A stretch of 64,000 nucleotides of DNA from an uncultured Anaerolineae bacterium (GTDB lineage Bacteria; Chloroflexota; Anaerolineae; CG2-30-64-16). The stretch is from positions 1-64,000 of the forward strand of contig CAKZKT010000127.1 in assembly GCA_937124585.1 (NCBI GenBank), read 5' to 3'. Positions within the stretch are counted from its first letter, which is position 1. The number at the start of each line of letters is the position of its first letter. The notes under the pieces were generated by a model. That model saw only the letters and a list, made by a program, of their open reading frames with translations. It was not told the DNA's origin and made no database searches. Below are positions 7,728-16,916 of this stretch, piece after piece. Both the position numbers and the translations under genes were made by a program.

Positions 7728-9556
7728 CGGCGACCTCCCTCACTCCCCGACAGTGTGGACGGAGTCAACGGCAGCTGCGGCGGCGTCGGCAGCTGACGAT
7801 CGTAGAGAAGCAGATAGAGCTCCTGCGCCAATGCATCGGCGGTCTCAGCTGCCTCGGCCCAGAGGATTGCGGCACGACGCTCCAGCGCGGCCCACAGGTC
7901 GCCCTGCGCCGCCCGCTCCCAGACCGGCCGGACAAAAGTCGGCGCGATGGCCAGCGTCACCAACAGGCCGGCGCTGGCCAACGCCCACGTCACCCGCCGG
8001 CTGATCTGTTGCCACGGCCGCTCCGGCGGCGGCACGCTGCTGCGTTGCTGCGCGGCCAGCAACTCCTGGAACGTCGCCGGCAGAATGGAGAGCGCAACCC
8101 CGTAGTACGAGGCAATGGTCATTGCACTGGAGCGAAAGCCGGAACCGGGCAGGAACCCCTGATACCAGCACCATACCGCAGTGGCGCCGAACAGGCCCAA
8201 CGCAGCTGCCCAGATCACGATCGCATAGAGCCAGCGAAGCACGGCATAGGCCGTGGGCCAGGCCAGAGGCTGCAACAGGCCGCGGAAAAAGCCCATGCTC
8301 GCCCACAGGATCCCGAACACGGCAAGCCAGAAGAACGGCGACACCGACAGCGCGCCAATCTTCGGCGTTGCATCTCCCAGCACGGTGGTAAGCCACCACG
8401 CCAGCCCCACCAGGCCGCCCATGAGCGCACCGCTCAGCAGCCCGATGGCCGGCCGGCCGACGAAGCGGCTGAACGGCGACGGTACCGGCGCCACCCGAAA
8501 ACACACGGCGACCGTCTGCGGCTCGGCCTGGCCCAGCACATGGACCGCCACCGTCGCCTCATACGGCTGAGGTTGGATCAGCAGATCGGCCGTGTCCACC
8601 GTCACCGCGAAATCTACCTGTTCGCCGCTGAACGCTTCGGGCGTAACGCGCAGACAGGGGTCGCTTGTGGTCAAATGGCCGAGCAGATAGCCGGTGCGTC
8701 CGCCTCGGCTGACGCGCACATGGCCGGTCATCGTTTCGCCGGCCAGGATGTAGCCCAGATCCAGGCGCCGCGGTCGGACGACCGGTTCTGGCCGTCGCAC
8801 GAGGCCGGAACAGATCAAGAACTCCTCCAGGCCGCGCCGGGGATCATCGAAACAGCGGTCGCCGGCCGCGCGCGCCAACGCCGCCAGGTGCGGCGCGCCC
8901 TCGGCCGCCAGCCACTGCTCCAGCGTCCGATTGCGCAGATGATAGACACCATCCTCGGGATGCTGATCCATGTACTGGATGGCATCGCGGATCGTCCAGA
9001 CCTTGTGGGGGCCGCCCGACCATGTGCTGCCGGAACGGAAGACGAATGGCCGCGTCGTGCGCTGCGAGGGCGTGATCTGGCGATCGCGCAGGGCAACGGC
9101 CAGCGCCCGTCGTGTGGAGGCGTCGGCCGGCGGAGGCACAGCTGTCGGCAAAGCGGCAAGGATCGCCTCGGCCAGTTCCATCCCATCGCCGCCATCAGGC
9201 GCTGAGACGCGCCAGGACGGCTGACCAGAACCGACCCAGGTAGTGACGCGTGGGCCGGCCTCGGCCGTCCGCAGATAGGTCACCGATAGACGGAGGGTCG
9301 GATATTCCTCGGCCAGAAAGGCACGCACCGCGGCCAGTGCCGCGGCCGCCGCCGTCTCGGCCTCTGCCGCAGAGAGACGACCATCGTCGGCGTCTATCAA
9401 AACCAACCCGGCCGGGCCGACGACGATCGCGGTGATCTCGCAGCGATTGACCACAGGATCGGCCACGACGACCCAGTCGTCGGGCAACGCGTCCTGCAGA
9501 TATAGGCCCAATGATTCGGGGACCCGGCCATGGCCGGCAACCAACAACTCAGCCAT
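7724..9556 (-). CDS. NERD-like N-terminal domain plus multi-helix membrane protein inside tad operon
   Basis: 610 residues from the ATG at 9556 (GGGGG 6 bases upstream); a GTG at 9607 is possible. Residues about 1-130 resemble a nuclease-related NERD fold (EITAIVVGPAGLVLIDADDG). The catalytic Asp/Glu-x-Lys signature is not intact, so it is likely non-catalytic. A conserved all-helical block (HLRNRTLEQWL) and an Ig-like beta region (RRLDLGYILAGETMTG) follow. About six membrane helices lie roughly at residues 385-555. The gene is coupled to a TadE gene and is 53 bases after cpaF. A membrane-bound accessory or regulator of the pilus motor is possible; the function is not known. Confidence 0.6.
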   Translation of the reverse strand: MAELLVAGHGRVPESLGLYLQDALPDDWVVVADPVVNRCEITAIVVGPAGLVLIDADDGRLSAAEAETAAAAALAAVRAFLAEEYPTLRLSVTYLRTAEAGPRVTTWVGSGQPSWRVSAPDGGDGMELAEAILAALPTAVPPPADASTRRALAVALRDRQITPSQRTTRPFVFRSGSTWSGGPHKVWTIRDAIQYMDQHPEDGVYHLRNRTLEQWLAAEGAPHLAALARAAGDRCFDDPRRGLEEFLICSGLVRRPEPVVRPRRLDLGYILAGETMTGHVRVSRGGRTGYLLGHLTTSDPCLRVTPEAFSGEQVDFAVTVDTADLLIQPQPYEATVAVHVLGQAEPQTVAVCFRVAPVPSPFSRFVGRPAIGLLSGALMGGLVGLAWWLTTVLGDATPKIGALSVSPFFWLAVFGILWASMGFFRGLLQPLAWPTAYAVLRWLYAIVIWAAALGLFGATAVWCWYQGFLPGSGFRSSAMTIASYYGVALSILPATFQELLAAQQRSSVPPPERPWQQISRRVTWALASAGLLVTLAIAPTFVRPVWERAAQGDLWAALERRAAILWAEAAETADALAQELYLLLYDRQLPTPPQLPLTPSTLSGSEGGRR

Positions 9557-9608
9557 TCTAGCCCCCACTCCCGGCCCTCCCTGCATCCCAGGGACGGGCA
9601 AAAACACA

Positions 9609-10976
9609 TCAACGATTTTTCACCGGCACGAACACGCTCGGCGGCACGAACAGACCATGACGTTCGATCTTCTCCATCACCTTCGGCCGGATGCCCAGGC
9701 CGGTATGATAGCCCTGGACTTTGCCGTCCTTGACCCCCTCTTCGACATACTTAAAGATGTCCTGCATGACGATGACATCCCCTTCCATCCCCTGCACCTC
9801 GGTCACCCGGACGACCTTGCGCGAGCCGTCCTGGAGGCGCTCCAGGTGACAGACCAGGTCGAAGGCCGATGCGATCTGCTCACGAATGGCGCGCAATGGC
9901 AGATCCATGCCGGCCATCAGCACCATCGTCTCGATGCGATGCAAGGTATCGCGCGGGCCGTTTGAGTGTGCGGTGGTGAGCGATCCATCATGGCCCGTGT
10001 TCATGGCCTGCAGCATGTCCAGCGCCTCGCCTCCGCGCACCTCGCCCACCACGATGCGGTCGGGCCGCATACGCAGCGAGTTGATGACCAGCTGCCGGAT
10101 CGTCACCTGGCCCTTGCCTTCCACGTTGGGCGGCCGCGACTCCAGGCGCACGACATGCTTCTGGCGCAGTTGCAGCTCGGCCGCGTCCTCGATGGTGATG
10201 ATGCGCTCGTCGCCGGGAAGGAAGGACGACAACACGTTGAGGAAAGTCGTCTTCCCGCTCGATGTACCGCCGGAGACCACGATGTTGCAGCGCGCCAGCA
10301 CGCAGGCCCGCAGGAACTCGGCCATGGGCTGCGTCAGCGCGCCCAGCCGGATCAAGTCTTCCATGCCATACGTCGTGCGACTGAACTTGCGGATGCTCAT
10401 GCAGGGGCCGTTCAGCGCCAACGGCGGGATGATAATGTTCACGCGCGAGCCGTCGGGCAGGCGCGCGTCCACCATCGGGCTGCTCTCGTCGACGCGACGG
10501 CCGAGGGGCGCCACGATGCGGTCAATGATGCGCATCAGGTCCTCGTTGTCGCGGAAGCGGATGTCCGTCTCCTGCAGCTTGCCCCCGCGCTCGACGTAGA
10601 CCAGATTCGGGCCGTTCACCATGATCTCGGTCACCGTGTCATCGCGCAACAGGCGCTCGATCGGTCCTAGCCCCAGGATGTTGGCGACGATCTGATCGTA
10701 AAGCTCGTTGCGCTCTGTGCGGCTCAGCGGCAGCGCCTCTTCGGCCAGCGTCTCGGTAAAGATCCGCTCCAGCGCGCGATGGATCTCCTCCACATTGTCC
10801 GCGTTCACGGTCGGGCTGAGCTCGGACAGGAGGCGACGCTGGACACGCTCGGCGATGGCGTTGGCGCGCTCGCGGTCGGCCGAGGCGGTCACGCTCGGCG
10901 CGCGCTCGGCGGACCGGACAGGCGAAGATGCCACGCGCTGCGGCGGCGTTGGCGGTGTACGTGAAAGATTGAACAT
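9609..10976 (-). CDS. cpaF: Tad secretion ATPase CpaF/TadA
   Basis: 455 residues, the hexameric motor that powers Flp pilus assembly from the cytoplasm. Seen are the N-terminal helical domain, the VTEIMVNGP and VYVERGGKL blocks of the family, Walker A GGTSSGKTT at 236-244, the Asp-box IEDAAELQL, Walker B/His box GEVRGGEALDMLQAMNTGHDGS and TTAHSN. All key residues are present, so it should be active. The first 40 residues are Pro/Ser-rich and variable. It stands immediately downstream of the TPR-propeller gene. Confidence 0.95.
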   Translation of the reverse strand: MFNLSRTPPTPPQRVASSPVRSAERAPSVTASADRERANAIAERVQRRLLSELSPTVNADNVEEIHRALERIFTETLAEEALPLSRTERNELYDQIVANILGLGPIERLLRDDTVTEIMVNGPNLVYVERGGKLQETDIRFRDNEDLMRIIDRIVAPLGRRVDESSPMVDARLPDGSRVNIIIPPLALNGPCMSIRKFSRTTYGMEDLIRLGALTQPMAEFLRACVLARCNIVVSGGTSSGKTTFLNVLSSFLPGDERIITIEDAAELQLRQKHVVRLESRPPNVEGKGQVTIRQLVINSLRMRPDRIVVGEVRGGEALDMLQAMNTGHDGSLTTAHSNGPRDTLHRIETMVLMAGMDLPLRAIREQIASAFDLVCHLERLQDGSRKVVRVTEVQGMEGDVIVMQDIFKYVEEGVKDGKVQGYHTGLGIRPKVMEKIERHGLFVPPSVFVPVKNR

Positions 10977-10988
10977 GATGCCCTTTTC

Positions 10989-12878
10989 CTATTTCACCCA
11001 AAGCGGGTCGTATTCATCCCATTGCGTATCGGTCAGACGCCGCTGATTGCGGCAGTCCGCGTCCATGATGTAGATCTGCTTGACGCCGGTGCGGTTCGAC
11101 CAGAACACGATGCGTCGGCTGTCGGGCGACCAGGTGGGATGTTTGTCCCATTCCCAATCGTTCGGCGTGCAGTTGCGCAAGTTGGTGCCGTCCACGTTGG
11201 CCACCCAGATGTCGTCGCTGCGACCTTCCTGGCTGACGAATGCGATGCGGCTGCCGTCCGGAGACCAGACCGGGTCGTAAGAGGTGCCGGCCAGCCCTTC
11301 GCTCACCCGCCAGGTAGGTGCCTGGCCCCACTCGTTCACCGGCCCCTGGATGTAGACCTGCGGGTTGGTATCCCATTTGTCCTTCGTCGTGTAGACCCGG
11401 TAGCGGCCGTCGGGCGATAGGGCTTCTTTCTTCAGCAGGTCCTCGTATTCCTTGCGCAGCTGGCCGCGGTTGCCCAGGTAGCGCCGGTTGGTCCCGTCGG
11501 GGTTCATCACCCACAGGCCGGGCTCATCTTCTTTGTCCGACCAGAAGAGGATCTGATTGCGATAGCTGCTCAGCGGCGCGACAGGCGTCGGCGACAGCAG
11601 CGCTTTCGGCAGGACCAGCGGCGTGGCAGTGGGCACCGGCGTCGGGGTCGGCGTCACCGTGGGCGTCGGGGTCGGCGTCAGCTTTTGCTCGATCGCCATC
11701 AGGCGCGCCTGGGCCACCACCTTGTCGGCCACCGGCAGCGTCGCGGCCTTGTTGTATTGCGCCCAGGCCATAGCATAGTCCTCGGCTTTGAGGTAGTTGT
11801 CGCCGATGTGAATGTGCGCCTCGTAGAGCAGCGGCAGATAGGCGCCCTTCAAGTAGCCGGGCTGTCGCGCATGGAGGACGGCCAGTGCCGAGACGACCTC
11901 TTCCCAGCGGCCGGCCTCGAAGGCGGCCTGGCCGGCCAGAAATGCGGCCGCAGCCTGCTGAGCAGCAACCGCCTCCGGGTTGCGCGGCTGCAATGCCAGC
12001 GCCTGCACGAAGTAGTTCAGCGCCTGGCCCACCAGTTCGGATGCCGGCGGATCGCGCCGGACGATCTCCTGGCCCAGGCGCAGGTAGCAATCAAAGAGAT
12101 GGCGGCTGAGCAGCTCCTTTTTGTACGCTGCATTCAACGCTCGCACATCTTCATAGCCCTGGATCGCCTCGGTGCAGCGACCAGCCCCATAAGCGGCCTC
12201 AGCCCGTTGCCAGAGCGCCTCCAGCTCTATCTGGCGGCGGATCTCGACGATTCGCGCGCTGGCGTCGCGATAGTCGCTGCGGCGCAACATGACCTCGGTG
12301 AATTTCTGCTGCGCGGCAGCGAGATCGCCCGCCTGCTGCAGCGCCACCCCTGCGTTGTACAGGGCCGCGAGCTCGCGCGCGGCCTCCACCTGTTTCAGCG
12401 CAACTTCGACCTGTTGGGCATAGTCGGCCCGGATGCTCAACGCGCGGCGGTAAGCCGCTTCAGCCTCGTCGAACTTATTCGCCTCCAGAAAAGCATCCCC
12501 GCGCTTCATCAGGTCGGCGGCCTGGCGTTCGGCCTGGGCAGCCGCCCACATCGGCGCGGCCTGACGGCTCAGCAAATTGACGGCGACGATCGCAAAGATG
12601 ACCAAAATAAGCACGATCCCGCCGCGCACCAGCACCAGCCGCCACGGGAAAAGCCATCGTTTGGCGCGCACCGTTGTCTTTGCATCCAGCCTGGCCTTGA
12701 AGCGCGCTTCATCGAGCGCGCGGCGGACCGTCGGCGCAGCGACCGTTTCAGGCGAGAGCGCCTCGAAGCAACGGATCGCTTCCGCGAACTCGCCGGCTTG
12801 CAGATGCGCCAGCCCCTCGAGATACAGTGCGTCATCGCGATTGACTTCAGCTTCACCCGTGATGGTCTGTGATGCCAT
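10989..12878 (-). CDS. Membrane-anchored TPR protein with C-terminal TolB/PD40-like beta-propeller
   Basis: 629 residues. A cytoplasmic N-terminal part of about 85 residues with a TPR-like motif precedes one membrane helix (about 88-108). TPR-type helical repeats (YRRALSIRADYAQ; KFTEVMLRRSDY) run to about 400. A Thr-Pro linker (about 407-430) leads to PD40 propeller blades (WSPDGSRIAFVS, WSPDSRRIVFWS). The linker DNA at about 11640-11690 is a simple GTCGGC-type repeat. TPR proteins occur in tad loci as TadD, but the propeller fusion is not standard. The ATG at 12878 is preferred; a GTG at 12887 abuts the tadC stop. Confidence 0.7.
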   Translation of the reverse strand: MASQTITGEAEVNRDDALYLEGLAHLQAGEFAEAIRCFEALSPETVAAPTVRRALDEARFKARLDAKTTVRAKRWLFPWRLVLVRGGIVLILVIFAIVAVNLLSRQAAPMWAAAQAERQAADLMKRGDAFLEANKFDEAEAAYRRALSIRADYAQQVEVALKQVEAARELAALYNAGVALQQAGDLAAAQQKFTEVMLRRSDYRDASARIVEIRRQIELEALWQRAEAAYGAGRCTEAIQGYEDVRALNAAYKKELLSRHLFDCYLRLGQEIVRRDPPASELVGQALNYFVQALALQPRNPEAVAAQQAAAAFLAGQAAFEAGRWEEVVSALAVLHARQPGYLKGAYLPLLYEAHIHIGDNYLKAEDYAMAWAQYNKAATLPVADKVVAQARLMAIEQKLTPTPTPTVTPTPTPVPTATPLVLPKALLSPTPVAPLSSYRNQILFWSDKEDEPGLWVMNPDGTNRRYLGNRGQLRKEYEDLLKKEALSPDGRYRVYTTKDKWDTNPQVYIQGPVNEWGQAPTWRVSEGLAGTSYDPVWSPDGSRIAFVSQEGRSDDIWVANVDGTNLRNCTPNDWEWDKHPTWSPDSRRIVFWSNRTGVKQIYIMDADCRNQRRLTDTQWDEYDPLWVK

Positions 12879-12887
12879 GGTTTCCAC

Positions 12888-13847
12888 TCACCTCATCACG
12901 CCCCGAAATGCGCTCAAGACAGCCGGCACGGCCGGCCCCAGGATGACGATAAAAAGCGCCGGGAAGATCAAAAAGCCCAGCGGGATCATGATTTTGATGC
13001 CGGCCTGCCGCGCCAGCTCCTCGGCGCGCTGGCGGCGTTTCAGTCGCATTTCGGCCGCCTGGTTGTGCAGCACCTGGGAAATGCTCACGCCGAGCTGGCT
13101 GGACTGCACCAGAATGGCCACAAAGGTGTTCAGGTCGGGCACATCGCAACGTTCGGCCATGCGCAGCAATGCGGTCTCACGCGAAGTGCCCACGCGCATT
13201 TCGCCCACCGTGCGCCGAAATTCCTCGGTGAGCGGGTTGTGCCATTTTTCGGCCACGCGCAGGAGAGCCGACTCAAAAGCCAGGCCGGCTTCCACGCCGA
13301 TCGTCAACATGTCGAGTGCATCGGGCAGCGCGCGCGTAATCGCGGCGCGGCGCTGGCGCACCTTCGAGAGCAGCCAGTAGTTGGGCAAAATGAAGCCGAT
13401 GACGGCCGCCAGGCCCGTGTTGCGCAGCACGATCATCAACGGCTGGCTGCCGATGCTGAACATGAGGGCAAGGCCGCCGATGAGCGCCATGAACAGCACG
13501 CGCAAGCCCAAAAAGTCGAGCGCGCTCAACCCGCCCGGGTCGCCGGCCTGCATCAGCAGTTTCTGCGTGCTGGCCAGGTTACGCTTCGGCGCCAGCCCAC
13601 CGGCCGCGCGCAGCATCTGGCGCAACATCGGCAAAATCACCCGCCGCATTATCGGCTCGCGCATGTCGTCTTCGGGCAGGCTCTGGGCCCGACGCAGATA
13701 ACTTTCCAGGCGCTCCTCCGCGTCGCCAGACCGCTTCGCCGGCATGTAGGCCAACCAGACCAGGAAGACGGCCAGGCCGATCAGCCCGGCGAACACGGCC
13801 GGCGACCAGAACAGGCCATAGGGACCGAACAACAGCTCGCTGCTCAT
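12888..13847 (-). CDS. tadC: Tad inner-membrane platform protein TadC (GspF/T2SSF domain)
   Basis: 319 residues with an N-terminal membrane segment, a cytoplasmic GspF domain (DALDMLTIGVEAGLAFESALLRV) and further membrane helices at the C-terminus (LGFLIFPALFIVILGPA). The ATG at 13847 was chosen over the TTG at 13862 because a GAGGTG ribosome site lies 7 bases upstream, inside the end of tadB. With TadB it forms the membrane platform on which CpaF acts. Confidence 0.92.
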   Translation of the reverse strand: MSSELLFGPYGLFWSPAVFAGLIGLAVFLVWLAYMPAKRSGDAEERLESYLRRAQSLPEDDMREPIMRRVILPMLRQMLRAAGGLAPKRNLASTQKLLMQAGDPGGLSALDFLGLRVLFMALIGGLALMFSIGSQPLMIVLRNTGLAAVIGFILPNYWLLSKVRQRRAAITRALPDALDMLTIGVEAGLAFESALLRVAEKWHNPLTEEFRRTVGEMRVGTSRETALLRMAERCDVPDLNTFVAILVQSSQLGVSISQVLHNQAAEMRLKRRQRAEELARQAGIKIMIPLGFLIFPALFIVILGPAVPAVLSAFRGVMR

Positions 13848-13851
13848 CGGA

Positions 13852-14808
13852 TCACACCTCAATCGCCACGATCTTGTTCATCGCCATGAAGCCGAGCGCG
13901 ATCATTAAAACAGCGGCAATGGGCAGGACACGGATCCAGCCCGGCTCGAACAGGCGGCCGATGTAGGATGGGTTGATCACATAGAGAATGGCAGCCGTCG
14001 CCACCGGCATGATCGCCAGCAGGTAGGCCGTGGCGCGCTGCTGGCCGGTCAGCGACCGGATCTCGCGCTTGATGCGCACGCGGTCGCGGATCGTCTCGCT
14101 GATCGTCTCCAGGGTCTGGGCCAGGTTGCCGCCCAGCTCATACTGCACGCTGATGGCCGTCACCACCAGGTCGAGGTCGTCGTTTTCCATGCGGCGGGCC
14201 ATTTCGGCCAGCGCCCGCTGCATCGGCAGTCCCAGGCCCACCATGCGCACCACGCGCGCCAGCTCGCTGGCCATCGGCGCTGGCATCTGTGTCACCAGCA
14301 TCTCGATGCCTTGCAGCAGGCCGTAGCCGCTGCGCAGCGCGCCGACCAGCAGCGACAGGGCGTCGGGCAGTTGCTCGGCGAATTTCACCCGACGCCGCGT
14401 CACCTGCGAACGCAAATAGACGATCGGCAGATAGCCGACGACCAGCCCGACGAGGACTCCCGGCAACAGCCCGAGTTGCAGCCAGCCGAGGAAAAAACCG
14501 GCTGCCGCCGTGCCCAGCATGATCAGCGTGAACTCGGCCGCGGTCATCCGGCTGTCGCTGCGGCTCAGCAAAGAAGAGAGAGAGGCGCTGATCGAAAGCC
14601 CGGCCAGCGCGCGATTTAGCCCGGTCAGGCGTTGGCCGCGCTCTCCTGATGCGCTCTCGTCGCCGATGTCGCCGAAATCACCGGTGATGCCGTATTGCGC
14701 CATGCGCTCGTCCACCGGCTCTTCGGCAGCCAACAGCCGGCCGATCCCCAGGAAGAAAAGGAAGACGGCCACGGCCACCAGCAGGCCGAACAGCAGCGCG
14801 ACGATCAT
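13852..14808 (-). CDS. tadB: Tad inner-membrane platform protein TadB
   Basis: 318 residues. Membrane helices lie at residues 1-22, about 95-130 and the last 60. The central GspF domain shows PDALSLLVGALRSGYGLLQGIEML and a second block VVTAISVQYELGGNLAQTLETI. It sits in the standard tadA-tadB-tadC neighbourhood. The start ATG overlaps the cpaE stop (ATGA at 14805-14808), with a GGAGG site 6 bases upstream. Confidence 0.93.
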   Translation of the reverse strand: MIVALLFGLLVAVAVFLFFLGIGRLLAAEEPVDERMAQYGITGDFGDIGDESASGERGQRLTGLNRALAGLSISASLSSLLSRSDSRMTAAEFTLIMLGTAAAGFFLGWLQLGLLPGVLVGLVVGYLPIVYLRSQVTRRRVKFAEQLPDALSLLVGALRSGYGLLQGIEMLVTQMPAPMASELARVVRMVGLGLPMQRALAEMARRMENDDLDLVVTAISVQYELGGNLAQTLETISETIRDRVRIKREIRSLTGQQRATAYLLAIMPVATAAILYVINPSYIGRLFEPGWIRVLPIAAVLMIALGFMAMNKIVAIEV

Positions 14809-16061
14809 GCGGCACCTCCCTTGCCCGGCATCAGGCGGCCGAACAGCCTGGAGAGCGGCGCGGCCGCGGCTGCGGCCGTGACCGGCGCTTCTTCAGGCGC
14901 CATTTCCCTCCGCAGCTCCTGCGCGAAGCCGATCATCGCGCGCGCCAGCGCGCTGTTGGGGTGGCTCATGACCAGTGGGACGCCCCGGTTGATCGTGTGC
15001 GTGGCCAGCGGCTGATCGTCGGGGATGCGATAGCGCACCGGCACGTGCAGCCGCTCCTCGATGTCGGCCGCCGGCACGCCCCCGCGCATCGTGGCCCGAT
15101 TCAACACCAGCCACACCTTCTCGTCGGGATAGCCGCGCAGGTTCAGTTGCTCGAGCATCAACCGCGTGTTGCGCAGGCCCACCAGCTCGGGCAACACCGA
15201 CATGATGATGCGGTCGGCGCCATCCAGGAAGGCGAACGCGGTATCGTCGAGCGGCAGCCCCAGGTCCACGATCACCCACGGGAACATGCGCTTGAGCCAG
15301 ACCAGCACCTGCTGCACCTGCGGCAGCGAGATGGGGCTGGAGAGATCGGCCGGCGGCGGCGCCAGCAACACCCGAATGCCCGAAGCGTGGTGCGCCAGGA
15401 TGCTGGAGACCAGATCGGCGTCGAGCCGAGAGAGGCGCGGGAGCAGGTCGGCGATGTTCTTTTGGGCCACCAGGTTGAGCGCCACGTCCACAGCCGGCGC
15501 TGCGTAGTCGGCGTCGGTCAGGACGACCGGGCCATTCGTGAGCTGACGCAGGGCGACGGCCGTGTTGATGGCCAACGTGGTGCGGCCGGTGCCGCCTTTG
15601 GGCGCGCAGAAGACCACCACGCGGCCGGCCGCTGTCTCTGCGGCTTCGGTCAGGGCCCCCCGCGGGGTGAGCACCTGGCGCAACGCGGCCAGCAAGTCTT
15701 CGGCCAGGATCGGCTTGGTGACGAAGCCGCGCGCGCCGGCCAGCACGGCCTGACGGGCCAGATCAATGGCTGTGGTGCCCACCAGGGCCAACACGGGCAC
15801 GGCGGGCAGCCGATTCGTCAGCGCCAGGATCACGTTGGTCGGGTTGGCGCCAGCCTGGTCGCTATCCACCAGGATCACGTGCGGCAACAGGTCTTGGGCG
15901 CGCCCCGGCGCCAGATCGGCCTGCGAAACCCAGTACAGGCGATGGTCGCCAGCGCGGCCGGCCAGCGCCACGCCGATCTCGTTGCGGATGGCCTCGTTGC
16001 TGCTGACAAGCAGAATGCGGAGCGTTTCGCCGCTGATCAAACCAGGCACGTTCGCCTCCAT
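14805..16061 (-). CDS. cpaE: CpaE/TadZ-like pilus localization ATPase (receiver-like plus MinD-type domain)
   Basis: 418 residues. Residues about 14-130 form a receiver-like domain in which Asp66 (VDSDQ) stands at the phospho-acceptor place and KP at 116-117 is kept. The MinD/ParA-type ATPase follows with a deviant Walker A KGGTGRTT at 155-162. The first signature Lys is present, but the P-loop Lys before Thr is Arg. TadZ/CpaE proteins place the Tad apparatus in the cell and several are ATPase-defective. The end has a low-complexity Ala run and a basic tail. Confidence 0.88.
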   Translation of the reverse strand: MEANVPGLISGETLRILLVSSNEAIRNEIGVALAGRAGDHRLYWVSQADLAPGRAQDLLPHVILVDSDQAGANPTNVILALTNRLPAVPVLALVGTTAIDLARQAVLAGARGFVTKPILAEDLLAALRQVLTPRGALTEAAETAAGRVVVFCAPKGGTGRTTLAINTAVALRQLTNGPVVLTDADYAAPAVDVALNLVAQKNIADLLPRLSRLDADLVSSILAHHASGIRVLLAPPPADLSSPISLPQVQQVLVWLKRMFPWVIVDLGLPLDDTAFAFLDGADRIIMSVLPELVGLRNTRLMLEQLNLRGYPDEKVWLVLNRATMRGGVPAADIEERLHVPVRYRIPDDQPLATHTINRGVPLVMSHPNSALARAMIGFAQELRREMAPEEAPVTAAAAAAPLSRLFGRLMPGKGGAA

Positions 16062-16074
16062 TCACCGATCTGAT

Positions 16075-16896
16075 TTACCGCTCGATGCCGCTCTGAAGCT
16101 GATAACGGCGAATGATATAGTCAATGTCCACCGGCTCGGTCTCCACAGGCTGTTCGGCCCCCGGCGCGCGCAAGGCCATGTCGAAGATGCCGTCAATGTC
16201 CTTCAGATATTTGAGCACCAGGGCGTCCTGCGGACTGACGGTGAGCATGAGCATTTGCGGCAGGCCGGCCTGGGCCTTGTCGCCGCCCGGCACGAGGCCC
16301 ACCACAGCGGAGATGGTGATGTTCTGCAACGCGCTGAACGTGGAGAGCTCCTTCTCGCCGCTGCCGCCCACGCCGCTCACCACGCCCGGCCGCGCGCCGG
16401 CCACAGCCAGTACCCGGTTCGGATCAACCCGCACCGAAAAGAGGAGGTCAACCCGATCTCCGGCTTTCAGCACGCCGGAACGGCTGAGCAGGTCGTTGGC
16501 CGGATATGCGATCATCACCTGGTCCTCGGCCAGCGCCAGCGCCACCCGGCCATCGTCGGACTTCACGTTCGGGTCGGCCAGCCGTTGGCGCAAGACCACC
16601 TCGCCGGGGTAGAGGTCGGTCAGGATCATCTTGCCGATCGCCTCGTTGACATCACGCAGCGCGCCTTCCGGAATGGCGTTCACCGGCACGGCGCGCAGCA
16701 TCAGATCGGACGGCTTAAGCACCGAACGAACTGCGACCGCCTGTGCCGCCACCACCACCTGCGATTCGGGCGCGCTCGCGCCAGCACCCGCACGTTGGGC
16801 GATCGCGCCGGAGAGGGTCATGAAGCCCACCACGCCGGCAAGCATCGCCACGACCAAACCGGCCAACAGCCACAGGAATCCGCGCGTGCGTCCCAT
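16075..16896 (-). CDS. cpaB: Flp pilus assembly protein CpaB/RcpC (SAF domain)
   Basis: 273 residues with an N-terminal membrane anchor (FLWLLAGLVVAMLAGVVGFM). An SAF domain (VVVAAQAVAVRSVLKPSDLML...EVVLRQRLADP) and the CpaB tail LTVSPQDALVLKYLKD follow. In diderms CpaB links to the secretin; here no secretin gene is present, so its partner is unclear. A GAGGAG ribosome site lies 8 bases before the ATG. Confidence 0.9.
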   Translation of the reverse strand: MGRTRGFLWLLAGLVVAMLAGVVGFMTLSGAIAQRAGAGASAPESQVVVAAQAVAVRSVLKPSDLMLRAVPVNAIPEGALRDVNEAIGKMILTDLYPGEVVLRQRLADPNVKSDDGRVALALAEDQVMIAYPANDLLSRSGVLKAGDRVDLLFSVRVDPNRVLAVAGARPGVVSGVGGSGEKELSTFSALQNITISAVVGLVPGGDKAQAGLPQMLMLTVSPQDALVLKYLKDIDGIFDMALRAPGAEQPVETEPVDIDYIIRRYQLQSGIER

Positions 16897-16916
16897 GCTA
16901 CTCGCTCCTCACAAGC

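Noticed and set aside
11640-11690. Simple GTCGGC-type DNA repeat
   Set aside because: It is explained by the Thr-Pro linker it encodes in the TPR-propeller protein, a common feature of exported proteins.
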